Origin: PALSA-612 sp035652235
GTDB lineage: Bacteria; Actinomycetota; Thermoleophilia; Gaiellales; Gaiellaceae
Assembly: GCA_035652235.1 (NCBI GenBank)
Contig: DASREE010000023.1
Coordinates: 7,368-71,367 of the forward strand
Reading direction: 5' to 3'
DNA: 64,000 bases
In this document: positions 17,032 through 25,112 of the stretch, piece after piece
Position numbering within the stretch: position 1 is the first letter of the stretch
Layout of the letters: the number at the start of each line of letters is the position of its first letter
Notes under the pieces: model-generated
Database searches by the model: none
The model's input: only the letters and a program-made list of their open reading frames with translations
Told to the model about the DNA's origin: nothing
Made by a program: the position numbers and the translations under genes

Positions 17032-17939
17032 CTCCCCTCCTCCTCGTCGGCGTCCCCGCCGGCGGACGCGGACGAGGCGGAGGCGTCGGGCTCGCCCCCG
17101 GCTACGATCCCTGCCTCATCCGGGGCGTGCTCCGCCGGCGCCGCCAGCTCGGGCTGCGGCTGCGCGACCGCGTCGCCGTCGGCGGTGGAGTCGGTCTCGG
17201 CGGGCACGGCGGGCGCCGCGTCGTCCCTCCGAGACGGTGCCAGCTCCCGTGCCGTCACCTTCTGCTTTCCCTCCTCGATCCCGTCTGCCACGACGCGCGC
17301 GATCAGCGAGCAGGAGCGGATGGCGTCGTCGTTTCCCGGGATGACGTAGGACGCCTCGTCCGGGTCGCAGTTCGTGTCCACGAGGCCGATCACCGGCAGG
17401 CCGAGCCGGTGCGCCTCGCGCACCGCGAGCTGCTCCTTGCGCAGGTCGATGATGAAGACGGCGTCGGGCTGGCGCCGCATGTCAGCGACGCCACCCAGGT
17501 TCGCGCTCAGCTTCTCGAGCTCTGCCTCCATGGTGATGCGCTCCTTCGGCGGCAGCAGGTCGAGCTGCCCTTCCCGCTTCAGCCGCCGGAGCTCGTGCAG
17601 GCGCTCGATCCGCTCGGAGATCGTCCGCCAGTTCGTCAGCAGGCCGCCGAGCCAGCGATGGTTGACGTACGGCATGCCGACGCGGCTTGCCTGCTGCTCG
17701 ACCGCCTCCTGCGCCTGCTTCTTCGTGCCGACGAACAGGACGCTGCCGCCGCGCTCGGCGACGTTGCGGACGAAGGCGTGCGCCTCCTCGAGGAGGGCCA
17801 GGGTCTTCTGCAGGTCGATGATGTAGATGCCGCCGCGCTCCGCGAAGATGAAACGCTTCATCTTCGGGTTCCAGCGGCGCGTCTGGTGGCCGAAGTGAAC
17901 TCCGGCCTCCAGCAGATCCTTCATGGAGACGACGGACAC
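17028..17939 (-). CDS. rpsB: Ribosomal protein S2 with an acidic C-terminal extension
   Basis: 303 aa. The start is GTG 17939, chosen because AAAGGGG lies eight bases upstream; the more usual-looking ATG is five codons inside. Core S2 (to about residue 228) has KDLLEAGVHFGHQTRRWNPKM, FVGTKKQAQ, YVNHRWLGGLLTNW and VIGLVDTNCDPD. A tail of about 75 residues rich in Ala, Glu, Asp, Pro and Ser follows, a feature seen in several actinobacterial S2 proteins. A leader of about 130 bases separates the probable -10 (18073-18078) from the start, enough room for S2 autoregulation, though no specific structure was identified. Confidence 0.97.
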   Translation of the reverse strand: MSVVSMKDLLEAGVHFGHQTRRWNPKMKRFIFAERGGIYIIDLQKTLALLEEAHAFVRNVAERGGSVLFVGTKKQAQEAVEQQASRVGMPYVNHRWLGGLLTNWRTISERIERLHELRRLKREGQLDLLPPKERITMEAELEKLSANLGGVADMRRQPDAVFIIDLRKEQLAVREAHRLGLPVIGLVDTNCDPDEASYVIPGNDDAIRSCSLIARVVADGIEEGKQKVTARELAPSRRDDAAPAVPAETDSTADGDAVAQPQPELAAPAEHAPDEAGIVAGGEPDASASSASAGGDADEEEGR

Positions 17940-18072
17940 GATGGGCGCCCCTTTCTCGGTTGGTGACGTGCAGCCGGCGGCGGCCCGAGAGGAACCGGCC
18001 GCGCCCCCGGGGGCGCTGCCGGCACCGCCCCTCGCCCCGTTGCCGCCGGGTCGGGTGACGGAGAGCAGGCAC

Positions 18073-18078
18073 AGGCTA
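18073..18078 (-). promoter_or_regulatory. Possible -10 box of the rpsB operon
   Basis: TAGCCT on the minus strand lies downstream of the terminator at 18137-18169 and about 130 bases ahead of rpsB. No convincing -35 is seen. It is the only TANNNT match I noticed in the right place. Confidence 0.4.
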
Positions 18079-18136
18079 GCAGCGGGCAGGCGCCCTGCCC
18101 GCCGCCGTACAGCCACTCGCGCCACCGCCGAAAGGC

Positions 18137-18169
18137 GCCATGCCCTGGGGTCCGACCCCGGGGCATGGC
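18137..18169 (-). terminator. Hairpin terminator after the pseudouridine synthase gene
   Basis: GCCATGCCC pairs with GGGCATGGC, and inside it GGGGTC pairs with GACCCC around a short loop, giving a stem of about 15 bp with one mismatch. It lies 30 bases beyond the stop of the 18200-19087 gene and ahead of the rpsB promoter. A short CCTTTC follows rather than a T run. Confidence 0.65.
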
Positions 18170-18199
18170 CATCGAGCCCGCCTGCACGCCGGGCGCAGG

Positions 18200-19087
18200 T
18201 CAGCGGAGGCGGGCGCGGGCGAGGGCGGCCTCCAGGTCGGGCGGCAGCGGCGACTCCGCCTCGATGCGCGCGCCGGTCACCGGATGCGGGAAGGCGAGGC
18301 TGGCGGCGTGCAGGAACTGCCGCTCCAGGCCCAGTCCGGGGACGCCGTAGACCGCGTCGCCGACCACAGGCAGGTCGATCGCGGCCAGGTGGACGCGGAT
18401 CTGATGCGTGCGGCCGGTCTCGAGCGTGACCCGCAGCAGCGCGTACGGGGGCAGCGCCTCCGCCACCTCGAAGTGCGTGACCGCCTCTCGCGGCCGGCCC
18501 GTCTCGAGCGACTGCCGGATGGGCGCGTAGCGGTCACGCCCGATCGCCGCCTCGATCCTCCCCCGCCGCGACCGGGGCTCGCCGCGCACGAGCGCGAGGT
18601 ACCCGCGCTCGAGCGCGCGCCGCCGGACGAGGCGTTGCAGCCCCCGAAACGCCGCCTCCGTCTTGGCCACGACCAGCAAGCCGGAGGTATCCCGGTCGAG
18701 CCGGTGCACGATGCCCGGGCGCGCCGTCCCCGCGCCGCCCGCGGCACGGCCGAGGAGCGCCTGTACGAGCGTGCCCGACTCGTGCCCCGGCGCGGGATGC
18801 ACGACGACGCCCGCCGGCTTGTCGACGACGAGCAGGTGCTCGTCCTCGAACGCCACGCGCAGGTCGATGGATACAGGCTCGAGCGCTTCTGACTCCGGCA
18901 GCGCGACCGCCAGCCGCTCGCCGCCGGCCAGGCGGTAGGCCTTCGGCCGCGGCCGTCCATTCACGAGCACCTTGCCCGCCGCGACGAGCCGCCCGGCGGC
19001 GGCGCGCGAGCCGACCGGCTCGAGCCCGGCGACGAAGCGGTCGAGCCGCTCTCCGGCCGCGGCCGGCGGAACGTCGACCTCGATCAG
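18200..19087 (-). CDS. RluA/RluD-family 23S rRNA pseudouridine synthase, probable CTG start
   Basis: 295 aa. An S4 RNA-binding domain comes first (residues 5-75: GERLDRFVAGL, SRAAAGRLVAAGKVLVNG). The catalytic domain has ARPGIVHRLDRDTSGLLVVAK with the catalytic Asp, YLALVRG, and LETGRTHQIRVHLAAIDLPV plus VVGDAVYG. It most resembles RluD (23S helix 69). There is no in-frame ATG, GTG or TTG that keeps the S4 domain: the conserved frame opens at CTG 19087, in a CTGA overlap with the lspA stop. Any in-frame GTG further in would cut the S4 domain. A CTG start is therefore inferred. It is the last gene of the minus-strand run before the hairpin at 18137-18169. Confidence 0.93.
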   Translation of the reverse strand: MIEVDVPPAAAGERLDRFVAGLEPVGSRAAAGRLVAAGKVLVNGRPRPKAYRLAGGERLAVALPESEALEPVSIDLRVAFEDEHLLVVDKPAGVVVHPAPGHESGTLVQALLGRAAGGAGTARPGIVHRLDRDTSGLLVVAKTEAAFRGLQRLVRRRALERGYLALVRGEPRSRRGRIEAAIGRDRYAPIRQSLETGRPREAVTHFEVAEALPPYALLRVTLETGRTHQIRVHLAAIDLPVVGDAVYGVPGLGLERQFLHAASLAFPHPVTGARIEAESPLPPDLEAALARARLR

Positions 19088-19635
19088 GGGCGAGCGCTCT
19101 GGGCGTCTGCCCGCCGGCCGACCCCGCGGTCGCCGAGCAGGAGCGACCCGAGAAGCAGGGCGACGCCGACGACGATGCAGCTGTCGGCGAGGTTGAAGGC
19201 GGGCCAGAAACGCAGGTCGAGGAAGTCCGTCACGTAGCCGAGGCGAACCCGGTCGACGAGGTTCGACGTGCTGCCGCCGACGAGCAGGCCGAGCGCGACG
19301 GGCAGCGCCGGATGGCGGGCCCCGGAGCGCGCGAAGAAGACGAGCATCCACGCGACCGCGAGCGTCGTCAGCGCGATCACGATCGCCGTCGCGCTCGAGA
19401 AGAGCCCGAAGGCGATGCCCGAGTTCTGCACGTGGTGGATGGAGAACGGCCCGACGAGCTTGACCGCCGAGTCGAGAGCCAGGTTGCTCGCGACGACGTG
19501 CTTCGTCAGCTGGTCGGCGCCGACGGCAGCCGCTGCGACGAGGGCGAGACCGACCCATTGCGTGCGCTCCGCCGCCAGCGACCGCTCGGCGACGGACACC
19601 GGCCAGAACACGTCGCCGCGGGAGTCCGGCCGCAT
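19084..19635 (-). CDS. lspA: Lipoprotein signal peptidase (signal peptidase II)
   Basis: 183 aa from ATG 19635; an upstream GTG at 19686 would overlap the zinc-finger gene and adds only basic residues. Four hydrophobic helices are present. Family motifs: ADQLTKHVV after helix 1, NSGIAFGLFSS, GGSTSNLVDRVRLGYVTDFLDLR, and FWPAFNLADSCIVVGV. The two catalytic Asp residues are those of VDR and NLAD. The usual GNLIDR context reads SNLVDR here. It removes signal peptides from prolipoproteins in the membrane. The pairing with a downstream rluD-type gene is typical in bacteria. Confidence 0.95.
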   Translation of the reverse strand: MRPDSRGDVFWPVSVAERSLAAERTQWVGLALVAAAAVGADQLTKHVVASNLALDSAVKLVGPFSIHHVQNSGIAFGLFSSATAIVIALTTLAVAWMLVFFARSGARHPALPVALGLLVGGSTSNLVDRVRLGYVTDFLDLRFWPAFNLADSCIVVGVALLLGSLLLGDRGVGRRADAQSARP

Positions 19636-19658
19636 CGATGCCCGGCGCTCCGTGCGCC

Positions 19659-20015
19659 TCAGCCTCGCTCGTCGCGTCGCTTGCACTCGATGCAGAGCGT
19701 CGCGTACGGGATCGCCTCGAGCCGGTCCGGCTCGATCTCGCGGCCACAGCTCTCGCAGCGGCCGTAGCTGCCCGCATCGAGCCGCTCGAGGGCTGCGTCG
19801 ATCGCGGCGAGCACGTGCGCGGAGTTCTCCTGGAGCGTGAAGTCGATCTCCCGCTCGATCGTCACCGAGGCGGTCTCGGCGAGATGGTTGTCGAGCGGGC
19901 GCTCGTCCACCTCGTCCTCGAGCGAGCGCTCGTGCCTCAGGTTCTCGATCGCCTGCAGCACCTGCTCCCGCTCCTGCTCGAGGCGCCGGCGGACGACGGC
20001 GGGGTCGAGGCTCAC
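19659..20015 (-). CDS. TraR/DksA-type C4 zinc-finger protein
   Basis: 118 aa, GTG start overlapping the DUF167 stop as GTGA. The N-terminal half is an alpha-helical hairpin (VRRRLEQEREQVLQAIENLR), as in DksA. The C-terminal zinc finger is CESCGREIEPDRLEAIPYATLC followed by IECK, giving four Cys. Members bind the secondary channel of RNA polymerase, or are uncharacterised. The DxxDxA tip of true DksA is not evident, so I call it a DksA-like protein rather than DksA. It lies directly before lspA. Confidence 0.88.
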   Translation of the reverse strand: MSLDPAVVRRRLEQEREQVLQAIENLRHERSLEDEVDERPLDNHLAETASVTIEREIDFTLQENSAHVLAAIDAALERLDAGSYGRCESCGREIEPDRLEAIPYATLCIECKRRDERG

Positions 20016-20305
20016 GACGACTCCAGCCGGCGGCCGGACTCCAGCCGGCGGTCGACCTCGTCGGCGCCGAGCCCGCGGAGCTCGACGACCTTGTCTTTCG
20101 CCGTGTGACCGGACACGAGCGACAGCCCGCTCACGGGCAGTCGGAGCCGCGCTGCGAGCAGGCGGAGGACGGCGTCGTTGGCGCGCCCGCGCTCGGCGGG
20201 AGACGAGACCCGCACCTTCCAGGCGTCCCCGTGACGGCCGACGATCTCCGAGCGGCTGGCACCGGGCGAGACGCGAATCCGCAGGCGCGTGGGCGACTCG
20301 GCCAT
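20012..20305 (-). CDS. DUF167/YggU-family protein
   Basis: 97 aa, minus strand. Conserved phrases: RLRIRVSPGASRSEIVG, WKVRVSSPAERGRANDAVLRLLA and VSGHTAKDKVVELRG. This small alpha/beta fold is widespread and its biochemical role is not established. The family is frequently encoded next to yggT and division genes, exactly as here (YggT is two genes upstream). It overlaps the following zinc-finger gene by four bases. Confidence 0.93.
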   Translation of the reverse strand: MAESPTRLRIRVSPGASRSEIVGRHGDAWKVRVSSPAERGRANDAVLRLLAARLRLPVSGLSLVSGHTAKDKVVELRGLGADEVDRRLESGRRLESS

Positions 20306-20370
20306 ACGAGTGCAAGTATAGGGGCGACGTGCGGCGGCCCCGCTCCCTGCCGGCTGGGGAGATGCCGCCC

Positions 20371-20835
20371 TCAGGCAGCCTCGGCGTGCCCTGCGGTGTC
20401 CCCGTGCGAGCGCTCGAGCAGGTCGGTACTTGCATCCTCGACCGTGTCGAGCGCGGAGCGGAGGATCGCCCGGATCCGGCCCGCGTCGAGCAGGAGCCGC
20501 TCACGCTCGGCACGCGCGTCGCTCGTGATCCCCCTCGCCGCCCGGTGGGCCTCCTCAACGATGGCGGCCGCCTCCCGACTCGCCTGCTCGCGCAGCTCCT
20601 GGCATGCCCGTTCGGCCGAGACGAGGGTGGTGCGGAGCAGGTCTTCCACCTCCCGGTGCCTGGCCACGTCGGCTTCGAGCGCCTCCACGCGGTCGGCGAG
20701 CTCGGCGCGCTCCTTCCACACGGCTTCGAAGCTGTCGGCGACCTCCTCGAGCACCCGCTCGACCGCGGAGGGGCGGTAGCCGAACAGCGTTCGGCGGAAG
20801 CGGACGTGGTGGAGTTCGACGGGTGTGTAGCTCAT
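20371..20835 (-). CDS. DivIVA-like coiled-coil protein
   Basis: 154 aa with a textbook ribosome site (AAAGGAGG, five bases before ATG). Residues 1-30 carry the DivIVA membrane-binding signature (SYTPVELHHVRFRRTLFGYRPSAVERVLEEVADSF, written here only in part as VRFRRTLFGYRPSAVERVL). Residues 35-130 are heptad-rich coiled coil (ERAELADRVEALEADVARHREV). DivIVA/Wag31 proteins mark curved membrane and poles and organise wall growth in Actinobacteria. It is much shorter than Wag31, so it may be a minor paralogue such as a SepIVA- or GpsB-like protein. It lies in the sepF-yggT cluster. Confidence 0.85.
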   Translation of the reverse strand: MSYTPVELHHVRFRRTLFGYRPSAVERVLEEVADSFEAVWKERAELADRVEALEADVARHREVEDLLRTTLVSAERACQELREQASREAAAIVEEAHRAARGITSDARAERERLLLDAGRIRAILRSALDTVEDASTDLLERSHGDTAGHAEAA

Positions 20836-20846
20836 CACGGCCTCCT

Positions 20847-21158
20847 TTAGCGCAGACGTTCGAGCAGGACCTGGTTGATCAGGCGCTCGAGCAGGTAGAG
20901 GGCGGCGACGGCCACGATCGGCGAGACGTCCACCGGGCCGAGCGGCGGCAGCACGCGGCGGAAGAGCCGCAGGTACGGCTCGCACACGTCGTACAGGAAC
21001 CGCTGCACCGAGCTCAGCGAGGAGGGAATCCTCACCCAGGAGGTGATCACGTACGCGAAGATGAGCAACGAGTAGACGACGACGAAGACCGTCACGAACC
21101 GCTCGGCCGTCGACACCGCGTCCGCGAGCAGGGTGAGGGTGGCGCTCACATCGCCCAT
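20847..21158 (-). CDS. YggT-family membrane protein
   Basis: 103 aa with two hydrophobic segments (about residues 22-45 and 77-100) separated by a loop with the family signature WVRIPSSLSSVQRFLYDVCEPYLRLFRRVLPP. YggT proteins are linked to osmotic tolerance and are usually encoded between sepF and divIVA, as here. The molecular function is unknown. It is 11 bases ahead of the DivIVA-like gene, so the two are likely cotranscribed. Confidence 0.92.
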   Translation of the reverse strand: MGDVSATLTLLADAVSTAERFVTVFVVVYSLLIFAYVITSWVRIPSSLSSVQRFLYDVCEPYLRLFRRVLPPLGPVDVSPIVAVAALYLLERLINQVLLERLR

Positions 21159-21227
21159 GCACTCAGATTCGGCTGCGCGGGTCCGCTTCCCTGCAGCCCG
21201 GCCCTGCCCGGCGGCCCGCCCTGGAGG

Positions 21228-21866
21228 CTACGCCTGGTTGTAGAAGCCACCACCCTCGAGGACGCGGACGCGCTCCTCGGCGGACACCTCGACGTCGTGC
21301 GGCGTGAGCAGGAACACGCGGTCTGCGACCCGCTGCATGTTCCCGTTCAGCGCGTAGGTCAGGCCGCTGGCGAAGTCGACCAGACGCTTCGACAGCTCCT
21401 GGTCGGCGTTCTGCAGGTTGACGATCACCGGCACCGAGTGCTTGAACTTGTCCGCGATCTGCTGGGCGTCGTTGAAGCTGCGCGGCAGGACGAGGTGCAC
21501 CTGCGCAGACGGCGCCCTCGGGACGGCCTCGATCGCGCGCGGGCGGGAGCGGCGCGCAGCCTCGCGGCGGTCCAAGCGCTCACGACGGCCCGCCGCGTCG
21601 CGGCGCAGCACGGGCTCGCGACCGGTCCTGCGGGCGGCGCTCTCGTCGCCGGCGTCGCGCAGGACGTGCGACTCGGACACGGTCCAGTCGTCGTAGTCGT
21701 CGTCGCGGCGGCGGGGGGTCAGCCGGCGCACGTTCGCTCTCGGACGCTCGACGTACGTCTGCTCGAGCTCCTCCTCGGTCAGGTACCCGTCGTCCCAGCC
21801 GTCGTCGTACTCCTCGGCGATGCCGAAATAGACGAGCGTCCGGTTCCAGAGATCGCCGAGGCCCAT
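21228..21866 (-). CDS. sepF: Cell division protein SepF
   Basis: 212 aa. The N-terminus starts MGLGDLWNRTLVYFGIAEE, an amphipathic membrane-targeting helix. A long acidic and then Arg-rich linker spans about residues 20-115. The C-terminal SepF domain (about 118-205) has VHLVLPRSFNDAQQIADKFK, VIVNLQNADQELSKRLVDFASGL and RVFLLTPHDVEVS. SepF anchors FtsZ to the membrane in Gram-positives and is essential in several Actinobacteria that lack FtsA. ftsZ itself is not in this window. Confidence 0.95.
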   Translation of the reverse strand: MGLGDLWNRTLVYFGIAEEYDDGWDDGYLTEEELEQTYVERPRANVRRLTPRRRDDDYDDWTVSESHVLRDAGDESAARRTGREPVLRRDAAGRRERLDRREAARRSRPRAIEAVPRAPSAQVHLVLPRSFNDAQQIADKFKHSVPVIVNLQNADQELSKRLVDFASGLTYALNGNMQRVADRVFLLTPHDVEVSAEERVRVLEGGGFYNQA

Positions 21867-21902
21867 CCCTGCTGCATGTTAACCCTGCCACAGGCTGCCG
21901 AC

Positions 21903-21917
21903 GGCGGCTGAGCCGCC
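21903..21917 (-). terminator. Weak hairpin between yggS and sepF
   Basis: GGCGGC-TGA-GCCGCC forms a six-bp stem in the 77-base gap. It has no T run, so it may be a weak terminator or only a GC-rich palindrome. Confidence 0.3.
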
Positions 21918-21943
21918 TCCCCGGGCAGACGCGCGCCCTCGGT

Positions 21944-22540
21944 TCAGGACGGTCGCCACAGCGTCGAGCCGACCCGCACGTAGGTCGCGCCCTCCTCGAC
22001 CGCGACGCGGTAGTCCTGGCTCGTCCCCATCGACAGCTCGGCCAGGCCCAGGCTCGCCGCCAGCTCGCGCAGCCGCCGGAAGTACGGCCGCGACGCCTCG
22101 GGGTCGTCCGTGAGCGGCGGCATCGTCATCAGCCCGCGCACGTCGGCGCCCAGCTCGAGGAAGCGCGGCACCTCCTCCGGCGAGACGCCCGACTTCGTCG
22201 CCTCGCCGGACAGGTTCACCTCGACCAGCGCCGGGATCTCCAGCCGCCTGGCGGCGGACGCGGAGTCGAGCGAGTGCACGAGCTCGCAGCAGCGGTTGAC
22301 GACCTTCGCCTTCCGGCTTTGCAGGTGGCCGATGAAGTGCCAGCGAAAGGCGGAGCCGTAGACGGCGTGCTTCGCCTCCAGGTCCTGCGCCCGGTTCTCG
22401 CCCACCACCTCGACGCCGGCGTCCGCCAGCACCGCCATGTCCTCGACCGACACGTACTTGGTGGCGGCGACGACCGTCACCCCCGGGCCGACCTCCTCCC
22501 TGATGCGCGCGTACCGCTCCCGGACGAGCTCAGCCCGCAC
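21944..22540 (-). CDS. YggS/PLPBP-family pyridoxal phosphate homeostasis protein
   Basis: 198 aa, GTG start lying 11 bases inside the end of the upstream gene. The alanine-racemase-like barrel motifs are clear: VVAATKYVSVEDM with the PLP-binding Lys, VVGENRAQDLEAK, WHFIGHLQSRKAK, VEVNLSGEATKSGVSPEEV, and near the end LSMGTSQDYRVAVEEGATYVRVGS. It binds PLP and buffers its level, without known enzymatic turnover. It is commonly encoded beside sepF and yggT. Confidence 0.95.
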   Translation of the reverse strand: MRAELVRERYARIREEVGPGVTVVAATKYVSVEDMAVLADAGVEVVGENRAQDLEAKHAVYGSAFRWHFIGHLQSRKAKVVNRCCELVHSLDSASAARRLEIPALVEVNLSGEATKSGVSPEEVPRFLELGADVRGLMTMPPLTDDPEASRPYFRRLRELAASLGLAELSMGTSQDYRVAVEEGATYVRVGSTLWRPS

Positions 22541-25103
22541 CGGCGATCAGCTCCCGGGCGGCGGCGAGCTCGGACTCCCGCCCATCGAGCTCGCCGTTCA
22601 GCTTGCGCCGGCGCAGCTCGGCGAGCACCTCGCCGACGCGCGGCGACTCGCGCAGCCCGAGCGCGGCGAGGTCGGAGCCGTTCACCTCCAGCCGGACCTT
22701 GCTCAGCTCGGCGAAGTAGCGATGCAGCGCCGGCACGTCCGCCAGCGCGAGCGCGAACAGCGGCGCGTCGGGCGCGTAGGGATCGGCGAGCGCGACCACC
22801 TCCGCCGACGTGAGCGTCTCGTCGGCGAGCCGCTCGGCGAGACGGGGGCCGACGGTGACCGCTCCCGCGATCCGCTCGGCGTCGCGGCGGCGTGTCTTCA
22901 GCCGCATCAGCCAGTCGTACGCCTCGTCTGAGGACATCCGCCGGGCGAGCGCTGCGAAGCCGATCCGCCAGGCCGGCAGGTCGAGCCGGTACCGCTCGGC
23001 GAGCTCGCGGCCACGCCGTATGAGGGCGACCGCCTCCTCGTCGGCTGCGAGCCGCGGATGGATGGCGCTCGCGGCGCCGAGCTCGGCCAGGCGGAGCACG
23101 GAGTGCTCGACCTCCCCCTCCTCGAGCAGCGCCTCGAGCTCGTCGCGGAGACGCTCGGAGGAGAGGTCGCCGACGAGCCCCATCTCGATGCAGCCGCGTG
23201 CCAGCCGGGCGGTGTGCTCGTCCATCCGGAAGCCGTAGCGGTTCTCGTAGCGAATGGCGCGGAAGATGCGCGTCGGGTCGTCGATGAAGGAGAGGTTGTG
23301 CAGCACGCGGACGCGGCCGGCGGCCAGGTCGCGGCGGCCGCCGAACGGATCGACGAGCCGGCCGAAGTCCGCGCCCTTGAGCGACGCGGCCATGGCGTTG
23401 ATGGTGAAGTCGCGACGGAAGAGATCGTCGCGGATGCTGGCGTGCTCCACGGCAGGAAGGGCGGCTGGGGCGTCGTAGAACTCGGTGCGCGCGGTGACGA
23501 CGTCGATTCGCTGTCCGTCACCGTAGACGACCACGGCGGTGCCGAACTTCTCGTGCGGCCGCACCCGCCCGCCGAGCTGGCGGGCGAGCGTGCGCGCCAG
23601 TCCGATCGCATCTCCCTCCACGGCGATGTCCACGTCGAAGGCCTCCTCTCCCAGCAGGATGTCCCTGACGGTGCCTCCGACGAGGTAGACCCCGTCCACG
23701 GTGTCGCTCGCCGCCGCCACCGTCTCGAACACGGGTGCCAGCCGCTCGAGACGCCGCAGCTCCGCCGCGATCGTCTCGGCCGGCTCCACCGGAGCCTCGA
23801 CCGCCTCGCCGAGGGCGTGCAGGACGTCGCTGCGCGTGACGACGCCGACCACCCGATCGTCACGGACGACCGCGATCCGCCCTTCGCCCGTCTCGGCCAG
23901 CAGCCGCTGCAGCTCTGCCAGGCTCGCCTCCTCGCCCACGGTGGGCACGCGGCTGGACATGATCCCCTTCACCGGCGCGTGCGAGAGCCCGTGGCCGATC
24001 GCCCTGTCGAGATCCTCCCGGCGCACGGCGCCGACCAGCCGACCGTTCTCCGTGACGAGGATGCCGCTCTGACCGTAGCGCTGGCAGGCGACCATCGCGC
24101 TCGCCACCGTCTCGCCGGGCTCGATCGACCGCGGTGGCTCTGCCATCACGTCGCGAGCCCGCAGCTGGCGGGTCATCGCCTGCGGAAGTCGCTCCAGGAA
24201 GCGGGCGCGCGCCTCGGCGAGGCCGCCGCGAAAGATTGCGGATGCCGCCTGCGGATGTCCGGCACCGCCGAGCGCGCGGGCGGCCACGCCCGCATCGACG
24301 TCGGGCACGCGGCTGCGCACGACGCAGAAGACGCGCCGGTCCATCTCGACCAGCATGACGAGCACCTGGCAGTCGGTGACGTCGGTGATCTTGTGTGCGA
24401 GGTGCGAGATGCCGTCCACGTACCTCGGCCAGGAGACGGCCGTCAGGAGCACGTCCACCCCGGCCTGGCGGTGCGTCTCCACGGCGTCGAGCAGGGCGTT
24501 GAGGAGCGCCCGCTCCTCGGCGTCGAGAGGGGTGCGCAGGAAGGCGGCCAGCACGTCCGGCCGCGCGCCGTGGCGCACGCACCACGCGAGCGCCTCCGCG
24601 TCGCGCAGCGTCGAGGACGAGTAGGTGAGCGAGCCGGTGTCCTCGTGGATGCCGAGGGCGAAGACGGTCGCCTCGAGCGGGCCCACCGACACCTCACGCT
24701 CGGCGAGGATGCCGACCAGCGTGGTGGTGAGCGCTCCGTCGGTCGAGATGACGGCGTTCTCCGGCCGCACCCAGGCGGGCAGCTCGCCGGCATGGTGGTC
24801 GAACACCACCGTCTCCACCGCGGGGTCGAGAGCGACCGGCTCGAGCTCGCCCAGGCGGCTGGCCTGCAGCGTCTCGACGACCACGAGCCGGCGGATCGCG
24901 TCCAGCTCGAGCCGGTCCGGCTCGACGCAGCGCAGCGCCTCGGCATGCAGGCGCGCGAACTCCCGCACGTTGCGGTTGAGCACGCTCGGCAGCACGGCGA
25001 CCGCGCTCGGGTAGAGGCAGCGGGCCGCGATCAGCGACGCGAACGCGTCGAAGTCCGTGTTGACGTGGGTCGCGATGACCTCCTCTGCCCGCATGCCACC
25101 CAT
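22530..25103 (-). CDS. DHH - CBS - poly(A)/CCA nucleotidyltransferase fusion
   Basis: 857 aa if begun at ATG 25103 (an ATG three codons inside is equally possible). Order of domains: a DHH phosphoesterase-like region (about 1-320) with THVNTDFDAFASLIAARCLYP, FDHHAGELP and GGAGHPQAASA; two CBS domains (about 325-450); then a class II poly(A) polymerase / CCA-adding head (about 470-600) with VYLVGGTVRDILLGEEAFDVDI, whose DVDI carries the catalytic Asp pair, and FTINAMAASL, followed by the helical RNA-binding part with DPTRIFRAIRYENRYGF. This architecture is known from A-adding tRNA enzymes and related proteins. It may add A or CCA to tRNA 3' ends; which one cannot be told from sequence. The gene lies just downstream of one of the three intergenic elements. 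Confidence 0.92.
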   Translation of the reverse strand: MGGMRAEEVIATHVNTDFDAFASLIAARCLYPSAVAVLPSVLNRNVREFARLHAEALRCVEPDRLELDAIRRLVVVETLQASRLGELEPVALDPAVETVVFDHHAGELPAWVRPENAVISTDGALTTTLVGILAEREVSVGPLEATVFALGIHEDTGSLTYSSSTLRDAEALAWCVRHGARPDVLAAFLRTPLDAEERALLNALLDAVETHRQAGVDVLLTAVSWPRYVDGISHLAHKITDVTDCQVLVMLVEMDRRVFCVVRSRVPDVDAGVAARALGGAGHPQAASAIFRGGLAEARARFLERLPQAMTRQLRARDVMAEPPRSIEPGETVASAMVACQRYGQSGILVTENGRLVGAVRREDLDRAIGHGLSHAPVKGIMSSRVPTVGEEASLAELQRLLAETGEGRIAVVRDDRVVGVVTRSDVLHALGEAVEAPVEPAETIAAELRRLERLAPVFETVAAASDTVDGVYLVGGTVRDILLGEEAFDVDIAVEGDAIGLARTLARQLGGRVRPHEKFGTAVVVYGDGQRIDVVTARTEFYDAPAALPAVEHASIRDDLFRRDFTINAMAASLKGADFGRLVDPFGGRRDLAAGRVRVLHNLSFIDDPTRIFRAIRYENRYGFRMDEHTARLARGCIEMGLVGDLSSERLRDELEALLEEGEVEHSVLRLAELGAASAIHPRLAADEEAVALIRRGRELAERYRLDLPAWRIGFAALARRMSSDEAYDWLMRLKTRRRDAERIAGAVTVGPRLAERLADETLTSAEVVALADPYAPDAPLFALALADVPALHRYFAELSKVRLEVNGSDLAALGLRESPRVGEVLAELRRRKLNGELDGRESELAAARELIAGAG

Positions 25104-25112
25104 TGTGACGGC

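Noticed and set aside
19635..19686. GTG 19686 as the start of lspA
   Set aside because: It would overlap the zinc-finger gene and add only a run of Arg-rich residues; ATG 19635 gives the usual LspA length.
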